Assembly (NCBI GenBank): GCA_052387115.1
Contig: JBQTJM010000366.1
Span: 1 to 15,742 of the forward strand
Source of the DNA: JACCXJ01 sp052387115
Lineage (GTDB): Bacteria > Pseudomonadota > Gammaproteobacteria > JACCXJ01
Direction: 5' to 3'
Length of the DNA stretch: 15,742 nucleotides
How positions within the stretch are numbered: position 1 is the first letter of the stretch; each line of letters opens with the position of its first letter. The position numbers and the translations under genes were made by a program. The notes under the pieces were generated by a model. That model worked only from the letters and a program-made list of their open reading frames with translations, was not told where the DNA came from and did not search any database. Shown piece by piece: positions 6,017 through 12,404 of the stretch.

Positions 6017-6599
6017 GGACTTTTCTAAGACAGGGCACGCGAGGCCCGGGCCGGGCAAGGCCAATAACTTGCGCGAACACTATCGCGATACGGTGGTCGG
6101 GGACCTTACCCGTAAGTTCGGCTACCGGAGCCGCATGGCGGTGCCGCGCATCAGCAAGATCACCTTGAACATGGGAGTCGGCGAGGCCGTCGCCGATAAG
6201 AAGGTGATCGAGCACGCGGTCGACGATCTGCAACGGATCGCGGGCCAGAAGCCGGTGGTCACCAAGGCCCGCAAGTCGATCGCGAATTTCAAGATCAGAG
6301 ACGGCTGGCCCATCGGTTGTATGGTGACCTTGCGGCGCGAGCGCATGTACGAGTTCCTCGAACGTTTGATCCACGTCGCCGTGCCCCGTATCCGCGATTT
6401 CCGGGGGCTGCCGGCGCGTGGGTTCGATGGCCGTGGCAACTACAGCTTCGGCGTCAAGGAGCAGATCATCTTCCCGGAGATCGATTACGATAAGATCGAC
6501 GTGATCCGCGGCCTCGATGTCTGTATCACCACTACCGCGCGTAACGACGAGGAGGGGCGTGCCCTCCTCATGGCGTTCAATTTTCCCCTGCGGGCCTGA
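6009..6599 (+). CDS. rplE: 50S ribosomal protein L5, N-terminally extended
   Basis: The core is a standard L5: MAVPRISKITLNMGVGEAVA, the run from VVTKARKSIANFKIRDGWPI to GCMVTLRRERMYEF, RIRDFRGLPARGFDGRGNYS, GVKEQIIFPEIDYDKID and EEGRALLMAFNFPLRA. L5 belongs to the central protuberance with 5S rRNA and L18 and touches the P-site tRNA. From the ATG at 6009 the protein has 196 residues, about 17 more than E. coli (179); the extra N-terminus is polar. A TTG at 6069 with AAGG 8 nt before it would remove the extension. I keep the ATG because a GAGGT precedes it and the 8-nt overlap with rplX favours coupling. E. coli S8 represses spc at the rplX-rplE junction; with this overlap the same site cannot be present unchanged. 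Confidence 0.94.
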   Translation: MSEDFSKTGHARPGPGKANNLREHYRDTVVGDLTRKFGYRSRMAVPRISKITLNMGVGEAVADKKVIEHAVDDLQRIAGQKPVVTKARKSIANFKIRDGWPIGCMVTLRRERMYEFLERLIHVAVPRIRDFRGLPARGFDGRGNYSFGVKEQIIFPEIDYDKIDVIRGLDVCITTTARNDEEGRALLMAFNFPLRA

Positions 6600-6621
6600 G
6601 GGGCGAGGAGCAAGCAGCATC

Positions 6622-6927
6622 ATGGCCAAGACCTCGGTGATCCATCGCGAGCGGCGGCGCCTGCGCACGGTGAAGCGCTTCGCCACCCGGCGCGCCCGAT
6701 TGCTCGTGCAGGCGAACGACAAGTCCCTGGGCGTCGAGGAACGCCAGGCGGCTCAGATCAAGATCCAGAAGATGCCGCGCGACGCGAGCCCGGTGCGCCT
6801 CCACAACCGCTGCCGGCAGACCGGGCGCCCGCACGGGTTTTATCGCAAGTTCGGACTGTCTCGCAACATGCTGCGCATCGCGGCCATGAACGGCGATGTC
6901 CCGGGCCTCGTCAAGGCGAGCTGGTGA
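6622..6927 (+). CDS. rpsN: 30S ribosomal protein S14 (C-minus, long form)
   Basis: The ATG at 6622, after GGCGAGGAG at 6602-6610, gives 101 residues, exactly the E. coli length. The protein reads MAKTSVIHRERRRLRTVKRF and later KMPRDASPVRLHNRCRQTGRPHGFYRKFGLSRNMLR. It lacks the CxxC pairs of the short zinc-binding S14 and has a single Cys, so it is the zinc-free form. S14 is a late-binding protein of the 30S head. No zinc-independent paralogue switch is implied, since this is already the C-minus type. Confidence 0.97.
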   Translation: MAKTSVIHRERRRLRTVKRFATRRARLLVQANDKSLGVEERQAAQIKIQKMPRDASPVRLHNRCRQTGRPHGFYRKFGLSRNMLRIAAMNGDVPGLVKASW

Positions 6928-6963
6928 CGGCTTCGGAACGTGGACGCCAGGTAGAATGCTCCC

Positions 6964-7359
6964 ATGACCATGCAAGACCCCATCGCCGATATGCTGACCC
7001 GCATTCGTAACGGTCAGGCGGCCCGCAAGGCCGAGGTGACGATGCCCGAATCGAAACAGCGGGTGGCGATCGCGGAGGTGCTGAAAAGCGAAGGCTATAT
7101 CGAGGATTTCCGCGGCGAGGCGAACGGGGCACTGAAGACGCTGACCATCACGCTCAAGTACTTCGAAGGCAGGCCCGTGATCGAGGATCTCCGCCGCGTG
7201 AGCCGTCCGGGGCTCCGCGTGTACCGCGCCAAGGACGCCATCCCCAAGGTGCGAGGGGGCTTGGGTGTTACGGTCCTCAGCACCTCGCGCGGGGTCCTGA
7301 CCGATCGTGAGGCGCGCCGCCAGGGCCTGGGCGGGGAAATCATCTGCTACATCGCCTGA
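6964..7359 (+). CDS. rpsH: 30S ribosomal protein S8
   Basis: The 131-residue product matches E. coli S8 (130 aa): MQDPIADMLTRIRNGQAARK at the start, VLKSEGYIEDFRGE, the RVSRPGLRVYRAKDAIPKV block, and the hallmark VLSTSRGVLTDREAR followed by GLGGEIICYIA. S8 binds the central domain of 16S rRNA and in E. coli is the translational repressor of the spc operon. The ATG at 6964 gives MTMQDP, like E. coli MSMQDP; the ATG two codons later is less likely. The 36-nt gap from rpsN holds AGGT at 6950-6953 (CAGGTAG) as the nearest ribosome binding candidate. Confidence 0.98.
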   Translation: MTMQDPIADMLTRIRNGQAARKAEVTMPESKQRVAIAEVLKSEGYIEDFRGEANGALKTLTITLKYFEGRPVIEDLRRVSRPGLRVYRAKDAIPKVRGGLGVTVLSTSRGVLTDREARRQGLGGEIICYIA

Positions 7360-7381
7360 CGTCCACCGTTAGAGGCCACTC

Positions 7382-7915
7382 ATGTCCAGGGTCGCGAAGA
7401 ATCCCATCCCTCTGCCCTCCGGCGTCGCTGCCGAGATCGGCGCCGAGTCGGTGGTCATCAAAGGGAAACGAGGCACGATGTCGAGGTCCCTGTCGCCGCT
7501 CGTGGGCGTGACCTTGGGCGATGGTGCTTTGACGATAGCGCCGCACTCCGAGTCCAAGGTCGCCGATATGATGGCCGGGACCTATCGGGCCTTGCTTGCC
7601 AATATGGTCCTCGGCGTATCCACGGGTTTCAAGAGAAAGCTCGATATCAATGGGGTCGGCTACCGCGCACAGGTGCAGGGTAGGACCCTCAATCTGACCC
7701 TGGGATATTCCCATCCCATCAAGTTCCAGATCCCCGAGGGCATCACGATCCAGACCCCGAGCGTGACGGAGGTCCTGGTGGAGGGCAACGATAAACAGCA
7801 AGTCGGGCAGGTCGCGGCCAATATTCGCGCTTTCCGTCCCCCGGAGCCCTACAAGGGCAAGGGGATCAAGTACTCGGACGAAGTGATCATCCGCAAAGAA
7901 GCGAAGAAGGCCTGA
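7382..7915 (+). CDS. rplF: 50S ribosomal protein L6
   Basis: The 177-residue protein equals E. coli L6 in length. It has the two homologous halves of L6: SRVAKNPIPLPSGVAAEI and VVIKGKRGTMSRSL in the first; VSTGFKRKLDINGVGYRAQV, LTLGYSHPIKFQIPEGI and EVLVEGNDKQQVGQVAANIR in the second. The C-terminal RPPEPYKGKGIKYSDEVI RKEAKKA-type end is the most conserved part and contacts 23S rRNA near the sarcin-ricin loop. Gaps to rpsH (22 nt) and rplR (8 nt) fit one transcript. Confidence 0.98.
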   Translation: MSRVAKNPIPLPSGVAAEIGAESVVIKGKRGTMSRSLSPLVGVTLGDGALTIAPHSESKVADMMAGTYRALLANMVLGVSTGFKRKLDINGVGYRAQVQGRTLNLTLGYSHPIKFQIPEGITIQTPSVTEVLVEGNDKQQVGQVAANIRAFRPPEPYKGKGIKYSDEVIIRKEAKKA

Positions 7916-7923
7916 GGGGCGCC

Positions 7924-8277
7924 ATGGATAAGAAAACTAGCCGTTTGCGCCGGGCACGGCGAGGGCGCGCCAAGATCAGAGAGCTCGTGGTGCATCGCCT
8001 GTGCGTCTACCGCACGCCGCGGCATATCTATGCGCAGCTCATTGCACCCAATGGGGCCGAGGTGGTGGCGAGCGCATCGACGCTCGACAAGACACTGCGC
8101 GAGGCCATCCCATTCGGCGGCAACATCGCGGCGGCTCAGGTCGTCGGCAAGGCCGTGGCCGAGCGGGCCCGGGCCAAGGGTGTCGAGCGGGCGGCATTCG
8201 ACCGAGCGGGTTTCAAGTATCACGGCCGAATCAAGGCGCTCGCCGATGCCGCACGCGAGCACGGTTTACAGGTCTAG
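7924..8277 (+). CDS. rplR: 50S ribosomal protein L18
   Basis: The 117-residue product has the length of E. coli L18. It starts MDKKTSRLRRARRGRAKIRE and includes LVVHRLCVYRTPRHIYAQLIA, VVASASTLDKTLRE, the AAQVVGKAVAERARAKGVE block, and the end AAFDRAGFKYHGRIKALADA. L18 binds 5S rRNA with L5 and carries it into the central protuberance. GAGGGGCG before the ATG (7915-7922) can act as ribosome binding site. Confidence 0.98.
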   Translation: MDKKTSRLRRARRGRAKIRELVVHRLCVYRTPRHIYAQLIAPNGAEVVASASTLDKTLREAIPFGGNIAAAQVVGKAVAERARAKGVERAAFDRAGFKYHGRIKALADAAREHGLQV

Positions 8278-8289
8278 GCGAGAACCATC

Positions 8290-8793
8290 ATGGCGGGAAA
8301 CAACCCATCCGATCCCGGCGACGGGTTACTGGAAAAGTTGGTGCACGTCGCGCGGGTGGCCAAGGTCGTCAAGGGCGGACGGATCTTCGGCTTCGCGGCG
8401 CTGACGGTCGTGGGTGACGGCGCGGGGCGAGTGGGTTTCGGGCGCGGGAAGGCGCGTGAGGTGCCGGTGGCGATCCAGAAGGCGATGGAGAAGGCGCGCG
8501 CCAATATGCGCCGCATCGCCTTGAACAACACCACCGTTCAGCATGCGGTGACGGTCCGGCACGGCGCCGCCAAGGTCTACTTTCAGCCGGCCCCGGAAGG
8601 CACCGGCATCATCGCGGGTGGCGCGATGCGCGCGGTATTCGAGGTTGCGGGGGTCAAGGACGTGGTGGGGAAGTGCATCGGTACCACCAACAAGGTCAAT
8701 GTGGTGCGGGCCACCGTGCAAGGCTTGAGCGATCTCAAGGACGCCCGCTGGTACGCGGCGAAGCGCGGCAAGTCGGTGGAAGAGATCCAATGA
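8290..8793 (+). CDS. rpsE: 30S ribosomal protein S5
   Basis: The 167-residue product matches E. coli S5 (167 aa). It has LLEKLVHVARVAKVVKGGR near 14-32, the dsRNA-binding-like N-terminal domain with FGFAALTVVGDGAGRVGFG, GKAREVPVAIQKAMEKARAN, and the C-terminal GTGIIAGGAMRAVFEVAGVK followed by DVVGKCIGTTNKVNVVRATV. S5 lies at the mRNA entrance with S3 and S4 and affects decoding accuracy. The residues around GGR are as in wild-type proteins, so no spectinomycin-type change is obvious. It overlaps rpmD by four bases (ATGA). Confidence 0.98.
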   Translation: MAGNNPSDPGDGLLEKLVHVARVAKVVKGGRIFGFAALTVVGDGAGRVGFGRGKAREVPVAIQKAMEKARANMRRIALNNTTVQHAVTVRHGAAKVYFQPAPEGTGIIAGGAMRAVFEVAGVKDVVGKCIGTTNKVNVVRATVQGLSDLKDARWYAAKRGKSVEEIQ

Positions 8794-8996
8794 ACGAGCC
8801 CCGCGACCAACCCGCGCCGGGGCGGCTGCGCATCACGCTCCGGCGGAGCACCATCGGGCGTCTGCCGGCGCACAAGGCCTGTGTCACCGGCCTCGGGCTG
8901 CGTCGCATCGGCCACAGTCGGGTGCTCCTCGATACGCCGGAGATCCGCGGCATGATCCGGCAGGTGGACTACCTATTGGAGCTGGAAGAGATCTGA
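8790..8996 (+). CDS. rpmD: 50S ribosomal protein L30
   Basis: The ATG at 8790 overlaps the rpsE stop and gives 68 residues; E. coli L30 has 59. The core RLRITLRRSTIGRLPAHKAC and VTGLGLRRIGHSRVLLDTPE is typical, ending IRGMIRQVDYLLELEEI. About nine residues at the N-terminus (MNEPRDQPA) exceed the family length and look unstructured. L30 is a small globular protein of the 50S subunit that contacts 23S and 5S rRNA regions. The stop is 1 nt from rplO. Confidence 0.95.
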   Translation: MNEPRDQPAPGRLRITLRRSTIGRLPAHKACVTGLGLRRIGHSRVLLDTPEIRGMIRQVDYLLELEEI

Positions 8997-8997
8997 C

Positions 8998-9432
8998 ATG
9001 CGGCTCAATACCCTCAAACCGGCCGCGGGTGCCAAGACGGCGCGTAAGCGTCTCGGCCGTGGCATCGGCTCGGGCCTGGGAAAAACCTGCGGACGCGGCC
9101 ACAAGGGCCAGTACGCGCGCGCCGGCGGTTATCACAAGGTGGGCTTCGAAGGCGGACAGATGCCGCTGCAGCGGCGTCTGCCCAAGTTCGGCTTCCGCTC
9201 GCGGACCGCCCGGTTCGCCGATGAAGTACGCCTCGGGGACCTCGCGCGTCTCCACGCCGACATCATCGATCTGGACGCCTTGAAGACGGCGGGACTCGTC
9301 GACCGGCGCGCCCGCACGGTCAAGGTGATCGCGACAGGCGATCTGAAAAGGCCGGTGATCGTCAAGGGTCTAGCGGTCACGCGCGGCGCGCGCGCCGCCA
9401 TCCTGGCCGCGGGCGGCACCCTAGAGGCTTGA
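8998..9432 (+). CDS. rplO: 50S ribosomal protein L15
   Basis: The 144-residue product equals E. coli L15 in length. The N-terminal arm MRLNTLKPAAGAKTARKRLG and GRGIGSGLGKTCGRGHKGQY is the Gly/Arg-rich extension that threads into 23S rRNA; FEGGQMPLQRRLPKFGF is the family signature. The C-terminal domain has IDLDALKTAGLVDRRARTVK and LAVTRGARAAILAAGGT. L15 is a late assembly protein. It lies 1 nt after rpmD and 4 nt before secY, as in most proteobacteria, where rplO and secY are translated in tandem. Confidence 0.97.
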   Translation: MRLNTLKPAAGAKTARKRLGRGIGSGLGKTCGRGHKGQYARAGGYHKVGFEGGQMPLQRRLPKFGFRSRTARFADEVRLGDLARLHADIIDLDALKTAGLVDRRARTVKVIATGDLKRPVIVKGLAVTRGARAAILAAGGTLEA

Positions 9433-9436
9433 CGCG

Positions 9437-10780
9437 ATGGCCGTGGCGCGCTCCAACATGTCCTCGTCGCTGGCGGGGCTCGGCAACCTCACGGAGTTGC
9501 GGCAGCGGCTGTTCTTCCTGCTCGGGGCGCTCGTGGTGTTTCGGATCAGCACCCATATCCCGGTGCCGGGGATCAATCCAATCGCCCTGGCCCAGCTCTT
9601 CGATCAGCAGCGAGGCACCATCCTGGATATGTTCAACATGTTCTCGGGTGGGGCGTTGGAGAGGTTTTCGGTCGTGGCGCTCGGGATCATGCCGTACATC
9701 TCGGCATCGATCATCATGCAGCTCCTCACCATGGTCTATCCGAAACTCGAGCAGTTGCGCAAGGAAGGCGAGTCCGGTCGCCGGAAGATCACCCAATACA
9801 CCCGCTACGGCACCGTCGGGCTCGCGACCTTCCAGGCCCTGGGCGTGGCCATCGCGCTCGAAGGACAGCAGGCTGCCGCGCAGGCGCTGGTGATCAACCC
9901 GGGCATAGGGTTTCGCATCACGGCCGTCACGACGCTCGTGACCGGTACCCTGTTCCTCATGTGGCTCGGCGAGCAGATCACCGAGCGCGGGGTGGGAAAC
10001 GGGATCTCGATGATCATCTTCGCCGGGATCGTGGCGGGCCTGCCTTCGGCCGTGGGCGGATCGCTGGAGCTGGCGCGCACCGGCGAGCTCCATGTCATGA
10101 CCTTGATCGCGTTGTTCCTCCTGGTGATCGCAGTGACCGCGCTGGTGATCTTCGTGGAACGGGGCCAGCGCCGGATCACCGTGAACTATGCCAAGCGCCA
10201 GATCGGTCGCAAGATGTATGCGGGGCAAACCAGCCATCTGCCGCTCAAGCTCAACATGTCCGGGGTGATCCCGCCGATCTTCGCCTCCAGCCTGATCCTG
10301 TTTCCGAGCACCATCGGCAGCTGGTTCGGCAGCGGCCAGGGGATGGGCTGGCTGTCGGACCTCGCCAGCACGCTGTCGCCGGGCCAACCGCTGTATGTGA
10401 TCTTGTATGCGGGGGGGATCGTATTCTTCTGTTTTTTCTACACCGCGATCGTGTTCAATCCCAAGGAGACCGCGGACAACCTGAAGAAATCCGGGGCCTT
10501 CGTGCCGGGGATCCGGCCGGGAGAACAGACCGCCAAATATATCGATGGCGTCATGACCCGGCTGACCTTGGCGGGGGCCATTTATATCACTTCGGTATGT
10601 ATGCTGCCGGAGTTTCTGATCTTGAGATTCAACGTGCCGTTCTATTTTGGCGGCACATCCTTGCTGATCATCGTGGTGGTGGTAATGGACTTCATGGCCC
10701 AGGTGCAGGCCCATCTCATGTCCCACCAGTACGAGGGTCTGCTCAAGAAGGCCAACCTCAAGGGGTATGGCCGGCGTTAG
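9437..10780 (+). CDS. secY: Preprotein translocase subunit SecY
   Basis: The 447-residue membrane protein matches SecY (E. coli 443 aa), the ten-helix channel of the Sec translocon working with SecE, SecG and SecA. TM1 lies near residues 23-38; then comes the plug/first periplasmic region with GGALERFSVVALGIMPYISA, SIIMQLLTMVYPKLEQLRKE, TLFLMWLGEQITERGVGNGI, and the loop RRITVNYAKRQIGRKMYAGQ. The cytosolic C5 loop NPKETADNLKKSGAFVPGIR carries Arg360, equivalent to E. coli Arg357 needed for SecA-dependent transport. The C-terminal tail LLKKANLKGYGRR is basic as usual. No truncation or missing motif is seen. It is translated directly after rplO and precedes rpmJ. Confidence 0.98.
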   Translation: MAVARSNMSSSLAGLGNLTELRQRLFFLLGALVVFRISTHIPVPGINPIALAQLFDQQRGTILDMFNMFSGGALERFSVVALGIMPYISASIIMQLLTMVYPKLEQLRKEGESGRRKITQYTRYGTVGLATFQALGVAIALEGQQAAAQALVINPGIGFRITAVTTLVTGTLFLMWLGEQITERGVGNGISMIIFAGIVAGLPSAVGGSLELARTGELHVMTLIALFLLVIAVTALVIFVERGQRRITVNYAKRQIGRKMYAGQTSHLPLKLNMSGVIPPIFASSLILFPSTIGSWFGSGQGMGWLSDLASTLSPGQPLYVILYAGGIVFFCFFYTAIVFNPKETADNLKKSGAFVPGIRPGEQTAKYIDGVMTRLTLAGAIYITSVCMLPEFLILRFNVPFYFGGTSLLIIVVVVMDFMAQVQAHLMSHQYEGLLKKANLKGYGRR

Positions 10781-10790
10781 CTACGTGTCG

Positions 10791-10797
10791 AAGGAGG
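10791..10797 (+). promoter_or_regulatory. Perfect Shine-Dalgarno sequence of rpmJ
   Basis: AAGGAGG lies 6 nt before the rpmJ ATG. It is the only full consensus ribosome binding site I noticed in the cluster; most other genes here have weak sites and rely on close spacing or overlap. It fixes the start of a gene of only 37 codons and suggests rpmJ is translated independently of secY. Confidence 0.85.
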
Positions 10798-10803
10798 CGT
10801 GCG

Positions 10804-10917
10804 ATGAAGGTCCGAACATCGGTCAAGAAGATCTGCCGCAACTGCAAGATCGTTCGCAGAAAGCGGGTCGTGCGCGTGATCTGCCGCGAGGCGCGCCACA
10901 AGCAGCGCCAAGGCTGA
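10804..10917 (+). CDS. rpmJ: 50S ribosomal protein L36 (zinc-binding form)
   Basis: This 37-residue protein begins MKVRTSVKKICRNCKIVRRK and ends RHKQRQG, one residue shorter than E. coli L36 (38 aa). Cys11, Cys14, Cys27 and His32 form the expected CxxC-C-H zinc site, so it is the C-plus form. L36 binds 23S rRNA late in assembly. The gene is easily missed because a longer open frame overlapping secY runs into it; the ATG at 10804 is set by a perfect AAGGAGG 6 nt upstream. Its place between secY and rpsM is typical of gammaproteobacteria. Confidence 0.97.
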   Translation: MKVRTSVKKICRNCKIVRRKRVVRVICREARHKQRQG

Positions 10918-10959
10918 CGCGGCAAATGTAATGTTAATTTCTCCCGAGGAACGACGAAT

Positions 10960-11316
10960 ATGGCGCGTGTAGCGGGGGTCAACATCCCCATCCACAAACA
11001 TGCGGCGATCGCGCTGACCCACATCTACGGGATCGGTCGGACCCGGGCGCTCAAGATCTGCGGTGCGGCCGGGATAACGCCCCAGACCAAGGTCAAGGAC
11101 CTCACCGAGGGGCAGCTCGATGCCCTGCGCAGCGAGGTCGGCAAGTACCCGGTGGAGGGCGATCTACGGCGCGAGGTGTCGATGAACATCAAGCGCCTGA
11201 TGGACCTTGGTTGCTGCCGCGGGATCCGGCACCGGCGCGGTCTACCGGTACGCGGCCAGCGCACGCGCACCAACGCCCGGACGCGCAAGGGTCCGCGCCG
11301 CATGGTCCGTAAATAA
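10960..11316 (+). CDS. rpsM: 30S ribosomal protein S13
   Basis: The 118-residue product has the E. coli length. It starts MARVAGVNIPIHKHAAIALT, includes HIYGIGRTRALKICGAAGI (helix-two-turn-helix), REVSMNIKRLMDLGCCRG, and the conserved RHRRGLPVRGQRTRTNARTR followed by KGPRRMVRK. S13 forms the B1 bridges in the 30S head and contacts tRNAs. The preceding 42-nt gap contains a short AT-rich patch and an ACGAGG-like site (CCCGAGGAACG). In E. coli this gene opens the alpha operon and its leader is where S4 represses; I cannot recognise that pseudoknot here. The stop opens a repeat array. Confidence 0.97.
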   Translation: MARVAGVNIPIHKHAAIALTHIYGIGRTRALKICGAAGITPQTKVKDLTEGQLDALRSEVGKYPVEGDLRREVSMNIKRLMDLGCCRGIRHRRGLPVRGQRTRTNARTRKGPRRMVRK

Positions 11317-11359
11317 ATATAAAGAGAAGTTGAGTAAATATATTAAAGAGAAGTTTAAG
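11314..11359 (+). repeat. AT-rich tandem repeat in the rpsM-rpsK spacer
   Basis: Copy 1 (11314-11334) starts with the TAA of rpsM and reads TAAATATAAAGAGAAGTTGAG. Copy 2 (11335-11359, 25 nt) differs mainly by four extra bases and small changes at the end, and a third TAAAT begins at 11360 and runs into the rpsK ATG. Each full copy holds TAAATAT, a second TAA and an AAAGAGAAG element; the one in copy 2 (11345-11353) is 9 nt from the rpsK ATG and is its likely ribosome binding site. The stretch is about 85% A+T/purine-poor in C, in sharp contrast with the neighbouring genes: only one or two C occur in it. Confidence 0.86.
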
Positions 11360-11362
11360 TAA

Positions 11363-11752
11363 ATGGCCAACAAGTCCAAGCGCCCCCACAAGCGGGTCAA
11401 AAAAACGCTCGTCGATGCGGTTGCCCACATCCACGCCTCCTTCAACAACACCATCATCACCATCACCGACAAGCAGGGGAACACGCTGGCCTGGGCGACG
11501 GCCGGGGCGAGCGGCTTTCGGGGCTCGCGCAAGAGCACCCCGTTCGCGGCCCAGGTGGCGGCCGAGAAGGTCACGGCGGCCGTGCAGGAGTTCGGGATCC
11601 AGAACCTCGATGTGTTCGTCAAGGGGCCCGGTCCGGGAAGAGAATCGGCGGTGCGGGCCCTCAACGGGTCGGGATTCAAGGTGACGAACATCACCGACGT
11701 GACACCCATTCCCCACAATGGCTGCCGTCCGCCGAAGCGGCGCCGCGTCTAG
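11363..11752 (+). CDS. rpsK: 30S ribosomal protein S11
   Basis: The 129-residue product has the E. coli length and matches throughout: KKTLVDAVAHIHASFNNTII near residues 13-32, TDKQGNTLAWATAGASGFRG, SRKSTPFAAQVAAEKVTAA, the signature VFVKGPGPGRESAVRAL, and the end TPIPHNGCRPPKRRRV. S11 lies on the 30S platform near the E site and Shine-Dalgarno helix. The ATG at 11363 follows the AT-rich repeat array, whose AAAGAGAAG provides its ribosome binding site. rpsD starts 11 nt after its stop. Confidence 0.98.
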   Translation: MANKSKRPHKRVKKTLVDAVAHIHASFNNTIITITDKQGNTLAWATAGASGFRGSRKSTPFAAQVAAEKVTAAVQEFGIQNLDVFVKGPGPGRESAVRALNGSGFKVTNITDVTPIPHNGCRPPKRRRV

Positions 11753-11763
11753 GCAGGACCACC

Positions 11764-12387
11764 ATGGCCAAGTACACCGGACCGAAATGCAAGCAGAGTC
11801 GCCGCCTCGGCGTCGATCTTTCCTTAAAGAGCCGGGCGCGCCCCCTGGAGTCCAAATGCCACTGGGAAAAGGCGCCCGGGCAGCACGGTGAGAGTCGCCA
11901 GCGCCGGGTGTCGGACTATGCGCTGCAACTGCGTGAAAAGCAGAAGCTCCGTTTCACCTATGGTGTCCTGGAACGACAGTTTCGCCGCTATTACGAGCAG
12001 GCGGCGCGGCGCAAGGGCGCGACCGGGGAAAACCTGCTCAAGATCCTGGAATCGCGTCTCGACAACGTCACCTATCGCATGGGCTTCGGATGCACGCGCG
12101 CCGAGGCCCGGCAACTGGTCGGACACAAGGGGATCACCGTCAACGGCAAGGTGGTGAGCATCCCCTCCTATCAGGTCCGCGCCAACGACATCGTGGCCGT
12201 TCGCGAGAAGAGCCAGAAGCAGGTCCGGATACAGGACGCCTTGACCGTCGCCGAGCAGTACGGGTTTCCGGATTGGGTCGATGTGGACGCCAAGAAGATG
12301 CAAGGGGTCTTGAAATACGTACCCGAGCGCGGCGATCTGCCCCCGGATATCAACGAGTCCCTCGTCGTGGCCCTGTATTCCAAGTAG
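11764..12387 (+). CDS. rpsD: 30S ribosomal protein S4
   Basis: The 207-residue product matches E. coli S4 (206 aa): MAKYTGPKCKQSRRLGVDL, KAPGQHG, DYALQLREKQKLRFTYGVLE, RQFRRYYEQAARRKG, the S4 RNA-binding domain SRLDNVTYRMGFGCTRAEAR followed by QLVGHKGITVNGKVV, and the end DLPPDINESLVVALYSK. S4 initiates 30S assembly on the 5' domain and helps form the mRNA entry. Only Cys9 and Cys32 remain of the four-cysteine zinc site known from some S4 proteins, so it should be zinc-free. AGGACC at 11755-11760 is the ribosome binding site candidate. In E. coli S4 is the repressor of this operon section. Confidence 0.98.
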   Translation: MAKYTGPKCKQSRRLGVDLSLKSRARPLESKCHWEKAPGQHGESRQRRVSDYALQLREKQKLRFTYGVLERQFRRYYEQAARRKGATGENLLKILESRLDNVTYRMGFGCTRAEARQLVGHKGITVNGKVVSIPSYQVRANDIVAVREKSQKQVRIQDALTVAEQYGFPDWVDVDAKKMQGVLKYVPERGDLPPDINESLVVALYSK

Positions 12388-12404
12388 CCGAGCGGAGGAT
12401 CGCA

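Noticed and set aside
6952..6957. TAGAAT as a -10 box before rpsH
   Set aside because: The hexamer is close to consensus, but the bases 17 nt upstream (GGCTTC) do not resemble a -35 box, and the position inside a tight operon makes chance more likely.
6593..7921. Shared 13-mer GGCCTGAGGGGCG at the ends of rplE (6593-6605) and rplF (7909-7921)
   Set aside because: It combines an Ala codon plus TGA with a G-rich ribosome binding patch, both common here; two copies are not enough to call an element.
9377..10726. Long minus-strand open frame of 449 codons opposite secY
   Set aside because: Its translation is rich in His, Arg, Asp and Gln without domains, and the + strand is an unmistakable SecY. 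It is a by-product of GC-rich codon use.
10918..10959. AT-rich patch before rpsM as alpha-operon promoter or S4-binding leader
   Set aside because: TAATGT/GTTAAT have poor -10 matches, no -35 fits at proper distance, and I cannot fold the S4 pseudoknot from 42 nt.
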